Source: Pacificoceanicola sp049803835
Lineage (GTDB): Bacteria; Pseudomonadota; Alphaproteobacteria; Rhodobacterales; Rhodobacteraceae
Assembly (NCBI RefSeq): GCF_049803835.1
Contig: NZ_JBNAGK010000002.1
Span: 62,001-126,000 of the forward strand
Reading direction: 5' to 3'
Length of the DNA stretch: 64,000 nt
Each line of letters starts with the position of its first letter. The first letter of the stretch is position 1. Made by a program: the position numbers and the translations under genes. Under the pieces are notes generated by a model, which saw only the letters and a list, made by a program, of their open reading frames with translations, was not told where the DNA came from and searched no databases. Positions 17,826 through 25,928 of this stretch are shown one piece after another.

Positions 17826-18737
17826 TCAGGCCGCGTCCAGCGACTTCTTCACCTCGTCGAGGATGCGTTTCGCCTCGCCACCCTGGATCTTCTGGATGTC
17901 GTCCTGGTATTTCAGGATCGCGCCCAGCGTGTCCGAGATGACCTCCGGACTCAGGTCCACGACATCCAGCGCCAGCAGGCACTTCGCCCAGTCGATGGTC
18001 TCCGCCACGCCGGGTTTCTTGAAAATGTCCTCGGTGCGCAGGCTTTGCACGAAAGCGACGATCTCGCGGCTGAGGGTCTCCGCCACCTCCGGCGCACGGG
18101 CGTTGAGGATTTCGACCTCGCGATCGAACTGCGGGTAGTCGACCCAGTGATAGAGGCAGCGCCGTTTCAGGGCGTCATGCACTTCGCGGGTGCGGTTGGA
18201 CGTCAGGATGACGATGGGCGGCTCCGGCGCGACAATGGTGCCGATCTCCGGGATCGTGACCTGGAAATCCGACAGGGCCTCCAGCAGGAATGCCTCGAAC
18301 GGCTCGTCCGTGCGGTCCAGTTCGTCGATCAGCAGGATCGGCGCGCCGTTCGCATCGGGGCGCATGGCCTGCAAAAGCGGCCGCTCGATCAGGTAATCCG
18401 GGCCGAACAGCTCCCGGTTCAGGATCTCCCGATCCGCCGCACCGCCCGCCTCCGCCGTGCGGATGGCGATCATCTGGGCGGGGAAGTTCCATTCGTAGAC
18501 CGCCGAGGAGGCGTCCAGACCCTCGTAACATTGCAGCCGGATCAACCGCCGACCGAGGCAGACGGCCAGCGCCTTGGCGATCTCGGTCTTGCCGACGCCC
18601 GCCTCCCCTTCGAGAAACAGGGGCCGACCGAGTTTCAGCGACAGGAAGACCACGGTGGCCAGAGCCCGTCCGCAGACATAGCCGGTCTCGGCCAGCCGCG
18701 CCTGAACCGCGTCGATGGATTGGGGGATTTGCTGCAT
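17826..18737 (-). CDS. MoxR-family AAA+ ATPase
   Basis: 303 residues. Walker A is GEAGVGKTEIAKALA (about residue 42), Walker B is ILLIDELDRTDEPFE, and sensor 1 is VILTSNRTRE. MoxR ATPases act as chaperones for complex assembly together with VWA proteins; the closest functional model is CoxD with CoxE. The VWA partner lies downstream on the same strand. The convergent end lies 29 bases from the neighbouring membrane-protein gene. ATG start at 18737 with AAGGAGGA just upstream. Confidence 0.92.
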   Translation of the reverse strand: MQQIPQSIDAVQARLAETGYVCGRALATVVFLSLKLGRPLFLEGEAGVGKTEIAKALAVCLGRRLIRLQCYEGLDASSAVYEWNFPAQMIAIRTAEAGGAADREILNRELFGPDYLIERPLLQAMRPDANGAPILLIDELDRTDEPFEAFLLEALSDFQVTIPEIGTIVAPEPPIVILTSNRTREVHDALKRRCLYHWVDYPQFDREVEILNARAPEVAETLSREIVAFVQSLRTEDIFKKPGVAETIDWAKCLLALDVVDLSPEVISDTLGAILKYQDDIQKIQGGEAKRILDEVKKSLDAA

Positions 18738-18946
18738 CTGGGTCCTCCTTGGACCCTAGAGGTGCCCGCCCGGACCGGCGCGGTCAATAGCGCCAAGGTC
18801 GCAGTCCGCCTTGATTTCCAAGGCCATTATTGACCCGGTAACCCCTTGCTGCGATGTTTGCAGGCAACATGCAGCGGGGATGCACCCCGCGCAAGACGCC
18901 ATCCGGGACCGAGCAGCATGTCCTTATCGCCCGCGGGAACGCCGTC

Positions 18947-19969
18947 ATGCGCCTGACCGCCGTGACCTGTGTGAAGAACGAAGGCCCGTTCCTCTTGGAA
19001 TGGATCGCCTTCAACCGCCTGCTTGGCGTGACGGATTTCCTCTTCTATTCAAACGATTGCACGGACGGGACGGACGTCCTGCTCGACGCCCTGGCACGGC
19101 GCGGCGGCGTCAGGCACCTTCCGAACCCGGCAGAGGGGCGCAACTACCAGATGGAGGCGCTGAAGGATGCGGCGCGGCAGCCCTTGGTGCGGGAGGCGGA
19201 CTGGGTCTGGATTGCGGATGTGGACGAGTTCCTGAACATCCACGTCGGCAACCACACCATTCCGGCGCTGATCCACGCCTGCGGCAATCCGTCCGCGATT
19301 TCCGTGACCTTCCAGTTCTTCGCCAGCGGCGGCATCGACCGGTTCGAGGACCGCCCGGTGATCGAACAGTTCACCTGGTGCCACAATCCGAACCTGTGGT
19401 GCGATCAGAGCGCCATCGAGGTCAAGTCCCTCGTGCGCCGCGATTTTCCGCTGCAATATTATGGTGCGCACCGGCCCTTTGCCCGCGGCGAGGTGGCGCA
19501 GGACGCCTGGCGCGATGGCTCCGGACGCCCGGTGCCGCAGAAGTTCCTCACCGCGGCCAACCCGCGCCGCATCCGCAAGTTTCCCGCCCATGGGGCCCGC
19601 CGGTTCGCCACGTTGAACCACTACGCCTTGCGTTCGCTGGACAGCTACCTCGTGAAGAACGACCGGGGCGACGTGAACCGTGAAGGGCGGGTTTTCGATG
19701 ACACCTACTGGCGCGAGCGAAACGATGCGGCCTGGCAGGACCGAAGCATCGCGCGGTATCTGCCTGCGCTGAACGCCGCCCTCGCCATCCTGAAACGGGA
19801 CCCCGAGATCAAGGCCCTGCACGACGCCTGCGTCGCCGCCCATATCGCCAGGCGCGATGCGCTGATGGCACAACCCGACTACGCCGCGATGTACGACCAC
19901 CTCAAGTCCCTGCCCACGATCCCCCCGTCGGAACAGGCGCTGATCGACGAGTTGGAGATGGGCGCATGA
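18947..19969 (+). CDS. Family-2 glycosyltransferase (Glyco_tranf_2_4 type), paralogue 1
   Basis: 340 residues from ATG 18947; an upstream frame to 18854 adds an unconserved leader. The N-terminus MRLTAVTCVKNEGPFLLEWI is the GT2_4/GT92-like start, followed by FYSNDCTDGTDVLLD and the DxD-type metal/nucleotide-sugar motif WIADVDEFLN, then LNHYALRSLDSYLVKNDRGD, shared with the two other glycosyltransferases of this cluster. No membrane segment, so cytoplasmic. It opens a five-gene coupled run (19966, 20600, 22938, 23644). Donor and acceptor sugars are unknown; a surface-glycan role is inferred. Confidence 0.88.
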   Translation: MRLTAVTCVKNEGPFLLEWIAFNRLLGVTDFLFYSNDCTDGTDVLLDALARRGGVRHLPNPAEGRNYQMEALKDAARQPLVREADWVWIADVDEFLNIHVGNHTIPALIHACGNPSAISVTFQFFASGGIDRFEDRPVIEQFTWCHNPNLWCDQSAIEVKSLVRRDFPLQYYGAHRPFARGEVAQDAWRDGSGRPVPQKFLTAANPRRIRKFPAHGARRFATLNHYALRSLDSYLVKNDRGDVNREGRVFDDTYWRERNDAAWQDRSIARYLPALNAALAILKRDPEIKALHDACVAAHIARRDALMAQPDYAAMYDHLKSLPTIPPSEQALIDELEMGA

Positions 19970-20610
19970 GGCGGGTCAAGCTGGTCAATCTTGGCTTGCC
20001 CAAGAGCGGCACCACGACGCTCGCCGAAGCCCTGACCAGGGGCGGATGGCGGGCTGCCGATCACAAGGTCCGGCGCATCCATTCGCGCAAACAGGGCCTT
20101 GGCGGCACCTTCATCGCGCGGCAGCTCTACAATGGCTATTTCAACTCCGGCAACCCCTTCGAATTCCTCGATCTTTACGATGCGCTGACCGAAATCAGCG
20201 TGCTCAAGGCCGACACCTCGCTCTGGCCGCAATGCGATTATCCGCTGATCAAGGCGATGCGTCTCGCCCGGCCAGACATGCTCTTTGTCGCCACCTGGCG
20301 GCCCGCGGCGGAGCTTTCGGACAGCATGCGGCGCTGGAACAACCTCGGGAAGGACCGCCTGCCCTCCGGCACCCTGCCCGGCCTGCCACGCGGCTACGGC
20401 GAGAGCGACGCGGAGCGCATCCGCTGGATCGAGGGGCATTACGCCATGCTGCGCGACATCTTCGGCGACGATCCGCGATTTCTTGAACTGCCTGTCGGCG
20501 CGGAGGACGCCCGCGAAAGGCTCGCCGCCCATACCGGGCTCGACCTGCCATGGTGGGGCCGCGCCAACGTCAACCTCGAAAACCCCGCCGAGCGTGCCGA
20601 TGCGGATTGA
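19966..20610 (+). CDS. Sulfotransferase-family protein
   Basis: 214 residues. The N-terminus carries the 5'-phosphosulfate loop of PAPS-dependent sulfotransferases, VNLGLPKSGTTTLAEAL, at residues 7-23. A 3'-phosphate-binding-like segment (ATWRPAAELSDSMRRWNN) follows in the middle. Members move sulfate from PAPS to sugar or other hydroxyls. The start codon overlaps the previous stop (ATGA), indicating translational coupling with the glycosyltransferase, which suggests sulfation of the same glycan. Confidence 0.82.
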   Translation: MRRVKLVNLGLPKSGTTTLAEALTRGGWRAADHKVRRIHSRKQGLGGTFIARQLYNGYFNSGNPFEFLDLYDALTEISVLKADTSLWPQCDYPLIKAMRLARPDMLFVATWRPAAELSDSMRRWNNLGKDRLPSGTLPGLPRGYGESDAERIRWIEGHYAMLRDIFGDDPRFLELPVGAEDARERLAAHTGLDLPWWGRANVNLENPAERADAD

Positions 20611-22936
20611 CCTGCATATCGGCCCCGATGCAGTGCTGACCGACCGCCTCCAGCGCATCCTGGAGGCCAAGCGGGCGCAGCTGGGCCGCAAGGGTGTACT
20701 CTTCCCGCGCTCCCCCGGCGGGCGCAACCACACGCGGCTGTTCATGGCGGTGACGGACCCGGACCGCGTGGACGTGCTCCGCGCCGGGCGCGGGTTTGCC
20801 GATGCGGACAAACAGGCGGCCCTGCGTGAAGACGTGATTGCCGGGCTGCGGCGGGAGGTGGAAGGCAGCGGAGCGGAGGTGATGATCCTCTCCTGCCACC
20901 AGCTTGGCACCGGGTTGGTCACGCCTTCGGAACTGACGCGCCTGCACGACCTGCTGTCGGTGTTCTCCAACGATATCAGGGTGATCGCCCATCTGGACGA
21001 TCCCGCCCGCATGCTCCTGCGGCGCTACGCCGGGCAGGTCTTCGACGGACGCGGCAGCGATCTTTCGCTGGAACTCGGGCTTCTTGACGCCCCGGATTTC
21101 GGCGCCGCCGCCCGCGCCGCATTGCCCGACCCGGACCCGGACACCAGCGTCTTTCCCGAGGTTCAAGGCCCCGCCTTCTGGCTCGACGTCAAAGGCCTTC
21201 AATCCGCGTGGACGGCGGTTTTCGGCGCCGGCACGGTCCATTTCCGCAGCTTCGATCTTCCCCAGCTCTATTCCGAGCGCGGCACCGAGGAGGTCCGCGA
21301 AACCTTCGCCATCGCCCCCCGCATCGGCAAATGCGACCCGGAGACACCGCCGACACTTCCGTCAGCGACCTGGCTCACCCGCTGCCGCCTGTTCAACGAG
21401 GCGCTCTTGCGGCTGATCGCGGCGCGGAACCTGATCGTGCCCCGCCCGCTCTGGCGCAAGTTCCTGACCGAACTGAAGATGCACGGACCCGCGATGGACC
21501 CGGGCGCCCTGCACGCCGTTTCCCGGCGGTTCCGGAACGACCTCGCCGACCTGTGCCGGAAGCACCCCGGCCTGACCCCCTCGCACCTCGTCCCTGACAC
21601 CGAAACGAGTGCCTACGCCGAAGCCGACCCGCAGTTCGGCTTCCGCGCCACGCAATACCTCGCCGCATGGGACTGGCGGATCATGCAGGGCGACCGGGAG
21701 GCGCGGGCCGAGGCGTCGCCGGACCCGGCAACGCTCGACATGATCGACGCGGCTCTGAGTCCCGCCGCCCGAATCCTCCTGCCGCCCCGGGCAAAACAGA
21801 CCTTCGCCCATATCGCCACATCCGTCTTTGCGCCGCACAACCGCCTCGGCGCGGTGGACGAGGAACAGCTTGCCGCCGCCTATCCCGAGGTGCCCCGCGA
21901 CAAGCCACAAGGCTCCACCGGCCGTGTCATCATCGGCTGCATGAAGAACGAGGCGCCCTATATCCTCGAATGGATCGCCTATCACCGCGCCATCGGCATC
22001 GACAGCTTCCTGATCTACACCAATGATTGCGACGACGGTACGGAGGCGCTGCTCAGCCGTCTTCAGACCCTCGGCATCCTCGAACACCGCGACAACGCCC
22101 ATTGGACCGGAAAATCCCCCCAGCAATTCGCGCTTGATGCCGCGCAGTCCGAACCGCTGGTGCAAAAGGCCGACTGGCTGATCCATATCGACGTGGACGA
22201 GTTCATCAACGTGCGCTGCGGCGACGGCACCCTCGATGCCTTCCTCGCCCGCGTTCCGGATGCCACCAATGTCGCCATGACCTGGCGGCTGTTCGGCCAT
22301 GGCGGCGTGACGGAACTGCGCGACGATCTGGTGATCGACCAGTTCGACACCTGCGCCCCCGCCTATTGCCCCAAACCGCACACGGTCTGGGGGTTCAAGA
22401 CGATGTTCCGCAACATCGGCGCTTACGAGAAGCTATCCTGCCACCGTCCGAACAAACTCGCCCGGGGCATGGAGGCGCAGGTCAAATGGGTGAACGGCTC
22501 AGGACAGGACATGACGCTCGAAGCGATCCGCAACGGCTGGCGCTCGTCGAAGCGCTCCATCGGCTATGACCTTTTGCAACTCAACCACTACGCACTGCGC
22601 AGCGCCGAGAGTTTCCTGATCAAGCGGCAACGCGGCCGAGCCTTGCACGTCGACCGCTCCATCGGGCTGAATTACTGGATTCGCATGGACTGGTCCGGGG
22701 CGCGGGATGTGACGATCAAGAGAAACATTCCCCGGGTCCGCGCCGAAATCGCCCGGCTCATGGCCGATCCGGAGATCGCCCGGCTGCACCGGGAGGGTTT
22801 TTCCTGGCACAAGGCGAAGGCGAGTGAACTGCGGAAAAATCCAGAATTCGCAGAGCTTTACGCGCAGGCCCTCGCGTTGCGCCTCAATGAGACCGAACGG
22901 GTGGCCTATGCGCTGTCCCTCGACATGGAGAGTTGA
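20600..22936 (+). CDS. Fusion: degenerate sulfotransferase-like domain plus family-2 glycosyltransferase
   Basis: 778 residues from ATG 20600, overlapping the previous gene by 11 bases. The N-terminal half begins MRIDLHIGPDAVLTDRLQRI and continues RAQLGRKGVLFPRSPG and NHTRLFMAV, the layout of roseobacter sulfotransferase-like proteins (LHIGxxKTGTTxxQ), but the KTGTT loop is replaced. The C-terminal half, from about residue 438 (VIIGCMKNEAPYILEWIAYH), is a GT2_4 domain with FLIYTNDCDDGTEALL, DxD-type HIDVDEFIN, and LNHYALRSAESFLIKRQRGR. Bifunctional or regulatory use of the N-terminal domain is unknown. The downstream FkbM gene starts one base after the stop. Confidence 0.85.
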   Translation: MRIDLHIGPDAVLTDRLQRILEAKRAQLGRKGVLFPRSPGGRNHTRLFMAVTDPDRVDVLRAGRGFADADKQAALREDVIAGLRREVEGSGAEVMILSCHQLGTGLVTPSELTRLHDLLSVFSNDIRVIAHLDDPARMLLRRYAGQVFDGRGSDLSLELGLLDAPDFGAAARAALPDPDPDTSVFPEVQGPAFWLDVKGLQSAWTAVFGAGTVHFRSFDLPQLYSERGTEEVRETFAIAPRIGKCDPETPPTLPSATWLTRCRLFNEALLRLIAARNLIVPRPLWRKFLTELKMHGPAMDPGALHAVSRRFRNDLADLCRKHPGLTPSHLVPDTETSAYAEADPQFGFRATQYLAAWDWRIMQGDREARAEASPDPATLDMIDAALSPAARILLPPRAKQTFAHIATSVFAPHNRLGAVDEEQLAAAYPEVPRDKPQGSTGRVIIGCMKNEAPYILEWIAYHRAIGIDSFLIYTNDCDDGTEALLSRLQTLGILEHRDNAHWTGKSPQQFALDAAQSEPLVQKADWLIHIDVDEFINVRCGDGTLDAFLARVPDATNVAMTWRLFGHGGVTELRDDLVIDQFDTCAPAYCPKPHTVWGFKTMFRNIGAYEKLSCHRPNKLARGMEAQVKWVNGSGQDMTLEAIRNGWRSSKRSIGYDLLQLNHYALRSAESFLIKRQRGRALHVDRSIGLNYWIRMDWSGARDVTIKRNIPRVRAEIARLMADPEIARLHREGFSWHKAKASELRKNPEFAELYAQALALRLNETERVAYALSLDMES

Positions 22937-22937
22937 A

Positions 22938-23639
22938 ATGGACGGAGCACAGGACAGCCCGAAGGACCCCTTCCTGATCTCACGCGGGATGAAGATCCCC
23001 AAGGACCCGCAATTGACTCGTGGCCGGGTGCGCGGGGCGCTGAAGGCGGATGAATACGAGAAGAAGGAATGCGAGGCGGTGATGCGCGTGGTGCGCCCCA
23101 CCGACACGGTGCTCGAACTCGGCGGCGGCATCGGCTACATGTCCACCCTGCTCTCGGCAGTGAAGAAGGTGCAGCGCGTGGTCAGCTACGAGGCCAACCC
23201 GGCGCTGATCCCCTACATCCGCTCCGTGCATGCGGCCAACGATGTGACCAACGTGGACCTGCGCAATGCACTGCTGATGCCGCAGGCCGGCCCGCAGATC
23301 CCGTTTTACATCCGCAGCAATTTCCTGGCCTCCTCCATGCATAACAGCGTGGATGCCGAGGACATCGTCGACACCGCAATGATCGAGCAGCATGGCATTG
23401 CGGAGGTTCTGGCGGCGGAGCAACCCAGTGTCCTTGTCTGCGACATCGAAGGGGCGGAGGCGACGCTGCTGCCCGCCGGGGATTGGTCGAACCTGCGTCT
23501 CGCCATCATCGAGTTGCACCCGCAATGGATCGGCCCCGAGGGGGTCCGGGCGGTTTTCGACGCCATGCACCGGGGCGGGCTGACCTATTTCGCCAAGGCC
23601 TCCGAAGGCAAGGTGGTCTGCTTCCGCCGCGACTGGTGA
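22938..23639 (+). CDS. FkbM-family SAM-dependent methyltransferase
   Basis: 233 residues from ATG 22938, one base after the preceding stop and with GGAGAG at 6-base spacing. SAM-binding motif I is TVLELGGGIGYMSTLL, and the FkbM-typical CDIEGAEATLLPAG follows in the second half. FkbM enzymes O-methylate sugars, lipids or polyketides. Here the setting between glycosyltransferases suggests methylation of a glycan. Cytoplasmic. Confidence 0.88.
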   Translation: MDGAQDSPKDPFLISRGMKIPKDPQLTRGRVRGALKADEYEKKECEAVMRVVRPTDTVLELGGGIGYMSTLLSAVKKVQRVVSYEANPALIPYIRSVHAANDVTNVDLRNALLMPQAGPQIPFYIRSNFLASSMHNSVDAEDIVDTAMIEQHGIAEVLAAEQPSVLVCDIEGAEATLLPAGDWSNLRLAIIELHPQWIGPEGVRAVFDAMHRGGLTYFAKASEGKVVCFRRDW

Positions 23640-23643
23640 GCCG

Positions 23644-24684
23644 ATGCGGATCACCGCCGTCCTGTGTGTGCGCAACGAGGGGGCCTTCCTGCTGGACTGG
23701 CTCGCCCATCATCTCGCCTGCGAGGTGACGGATTTCGTCGTGCTGTCGAACAACTGCCAGGATGGCACGGACAGGCTGCTCGATACTCTGGCCAGGCACA
23801 TCCCGCTGACGCATATCCGCAACGACGGCCCCTACGACAAGGGCGGCATCCAGTTCACCGGGCTGAAACTGGCGGACAAGGCCGAGGCGGTGCGCCGGGC
23901 CGACTGGCTCCTCGCCCTCGATATCGACGAATTCGTCAACGTCCACGTGGGCGCACGCACCCTGCCCGACCTGATCGCCGCGGTCCCGGAGGCCACGGCG
24001 TTCACCCTGACATGGCGGCTGTTCGGCAACGCGGGGGTGGAGCGATACGAGGACAAGCCCGTGCCGCAGGTCTTCACCCGCGCCGCGCCGGAGATCCTGT
24101 ACTGGCCCTGGCGGGCGGCGATGTTCAAGACGCTGTACCGCAACGATGGCACCTACCGCAAACTCGGCGTGCACCGCCCGCGCAGCCCGGACAAGGCCCG
24201 CCTGGACGGGGCACATTGGGTTGATGGCAATGGCAAGGCGCTGCCGCAGGTCTACCGGACCGAGCGCATCTTCTCCCACTACGGCAGGCCGCTTTATGAC
24301 CTCGCCCAACTCAACCACTATCCGCTTGGCGCGATGGAGAGCTACGTGCTGAAGGCCGACCGGGGCCGCGCGGTGCACGAGGGCGACCGGCTCGGCATGG
24401 ACTACTGGGTGGAGCGCAACTGGGGTGACGCGGAGGACCGCAGCATCCTCGCGCTGTCGGAGATCAGCAGCGCGCGCCGCGCCACACTCGCCGCCCTGCC
24501 CGACGTCGAAGCGTTGCACGATGCCGCTGTCCGGTGGCGCAAGACCCGGTTCGACGCGCTGATGACGCAGGAGTCCAACCGGGCGCTTTACGCCCGGTTG
24601 CTGATGGCCCCCCCGGCGCGGCCCATACCGCGCGAACAGGCGCGGATGCTGACGGAATACGCGCTGCGCGACCTGTCCGGCTGA
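23644..24684 (+). CDS. Family-2 glycosyltransferase (Glyco_tranf_2_4 type), paralogue 3
   Basis: 346 residues. MRITAVLCVRNEGAFLLDWL at the start, FVVLSNNCQDGTDRLLD, DxD-type LALDIDEFVNVHVG, and LNHYPLGAMESYVLKADRGR parallel the other two glycosyltransferases of the cluster, so the three arose by duplication. The gene begins 4 bases after the FkbM stop codon and closes the coupled run. Substrate unknown. A CtrA-type box lies just after its stop codon, ahead of the next gene. Confidence 0.88.
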   Translation: MRITAVLCVRNEGAFLLDWLAHHLACEVTDFVVLSNNCQDGTDRLLDTLARHIPLTHIRNDGPYDKGGIQFTGLKLADKAEAVRRADWLLALDIDEFVNVHVGARTLPDLIAAVPEATAFTLTWRLFGNAGVERYEDKPVPQVFTRAAPEILYWPWRAAMFKTLYRNDGTYRKLGVHRPRSPDKARLDGAHWVDGNGKALPQVYRTERIFSHYGRPLYDLAQLNHYPLGAMESYVLKADRGRAVHEGDRLGMDYWVERNWGDAEDRSILALSEISSARRATLAALPDVEALHDAAVRWRKTRFDALMTQESNRALYARLLMAPPARPIPREQARMLTEYALRDLSG

Positions 24685-24691
24685 TCCGGCG

Positions 24692-24707
24692 TTAACCTGC
24701 CCTTAAC
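24692..24707 (+). promoter_or_regulatory. CtrA-type binding box TTAA-N7-TTAAC
   Basis: TTAA at 24692, seven bases, TTAAC at 24703: an exact match to the full CtrA recognition pattern of alphaproteobacteria. It lies 111 bases upstream of the ATG of the conserved unknown gene at 24818. Binding is inferred from the motif only. Confidence 0.6.
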
Positions 24708-24817
24708 CCAATAGCCCGCAATTTTTCTCGCATTTTGCACAATTTGGCCCGAAACCGCGGACATTGTTTCCGGTAAACGTGCTGGTACAGGTGCGAAGCA
24801 GAGGACCGTGCAGACCC

Positions 24818-25750
24818 ATGGCTGAAGCCCAGAGTAAATTCCCGCCGGACCTGTCCGGCCTGTCCCGGGGCGACTGGTTCGCCGCGCTGCGTCGCATCGG
24901 CAAGGACACCGGCTTTGCCGAACCGCTGGGCCGGATGCACGCGGGCATCTTCGTCGAGGACGGCGACACCCTGCTCATCACTTTCGAGACCGTCCCGGGC
25001 ATCGAGGCGCTGTCGCAGACGCGCACCCCCTTCGGTTTCGAAATGACCGGCGCACTGGGCTGGTCCTCCCTGTCCATGCTGGCGCATCGCGACACTTGGT
25101 TCCGCGACCCCAAGGTCTTCGAATTCTTCGACAATCTCACCGACGATGGCTTCTTCGACGATTTCGAGACGGTGATCTTCTACGGCGCGGGGCCCTGCGG
25201 CTACGCGGCTGCGGCCTATTCGGTGGCGCATCCCGGTGCGCGGGTGCTGATGCTGCAACCGCAGGCGACGCTCGATCCGCGCGTGACCGAATGGGACGAT
25301 CGCTTCACCGAGTTGCGCCGGCTGAATTTCACCGCGCGCTATGGCTATGCGCCGGACATGGTGGACGCCGCCGCCCGGGCCTATGTGCTCTACGACCCGC
25401 GCGAACGGCTTGACGCCATGCATTCGGCCCTGTTCGAGCGCAAGAACGTCACGCGGTTCCGCATGCCGTTCTGGGGAGACGCTCTGCAAAGCGACCTGAT
25501 GGCGCTGGACCTGCTGCCGAAGCTGCTGGAGGCAGTCGCCGAAGACCAGCTCGACACCGCCAGCTTTGCCGCCCTGATGCGCGCCCGTCGCGACTATCCG
25601 CCGTACCTGCGCAAGCTGCTTGCCAGGACCGATGCCGACGAACGCCTCGCGCTGTCCCGTATGCTCTGCGCCAACGTGGTCGGCCGCATGCATGCGCCCC
25701 GGTTCAAACGACGGCTGGCGCAGATCGACGGCGAGGAAGAGGCCGGATAA
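24818..25750 (+). CDS. Conserved Rhodobacterales protein of unknown function
   Basis: 310 residues from ATG 24818; the frame is open further upstream (24764) but the leader is not convincing. Conserved-looking blocks are ALSQTRTPFGFEMTGALGWS, DTWFRDPKVFEFFDNLTDDG, FYGAGPCGYAAAAYSVAHPG, QATLDPRVTEWDDRFTELRR and YDPRERLDAMHSALF. The GAGPCGYAA segment resembles a nucleophile-elbow or nucleotide-binding turn (alpha/beta-hydrolase-like Rossmann layout), but I cannot assign a reaction. Such proteins are sometimes labelled PAPS reductase; the ECG(I/L)H motif of that family is absent. A CtrA box lies upstream. Downstream is pyrC. Confidence 0.82.
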   Translation: MAEAQSKFPPDLSGLSRGDWFAALRRIGKDTGFAEPLGRMHAGIFVEDGDTLLITFETVPGIEALSQTRTPFGFEMTGALGWSSLSMLAHRDTWFRDPKVFEFFDNLTDDGFFDDFETVIFYGAGPCGYAAAAYSVAHPGARVLMLQPQATLDPRVTEWDDRFTELRRLNFTARYGYAPDMVDAAARAYVLYDPRERLDAMHSALFERKNVTRFRMPFWGDALQSDLMALDLLPKLLEAVAEDQLDTASFAALMRARRDYPPYLRKLLARTDADERLALSRMLCANVVGRMHAPRFKRRLAQIDGEEEAG

Positions 25751-25928
25751 GATCAAGTCTTGCCCGAAGCAGGTGCCGGAACCGGCCGCCTGACAGGACT
25801 CCGGGCCGATCTGCTCTCAACACAGCGGCGCCCTGGTTTCGGCGTGGCACGGGTCGGTGCGTATCCCGTCCCGGCCATCCACCCAAACCCTCTGGCGCGA
25901 CATGCGCCGCCATGCTAACGCCGCTGGC

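Noticed and set aside
24818..25750. PAPS reductase assignment
   Set aside because: The ECG(I/L)H motif and PP-loop of PAPS reductase are absent.
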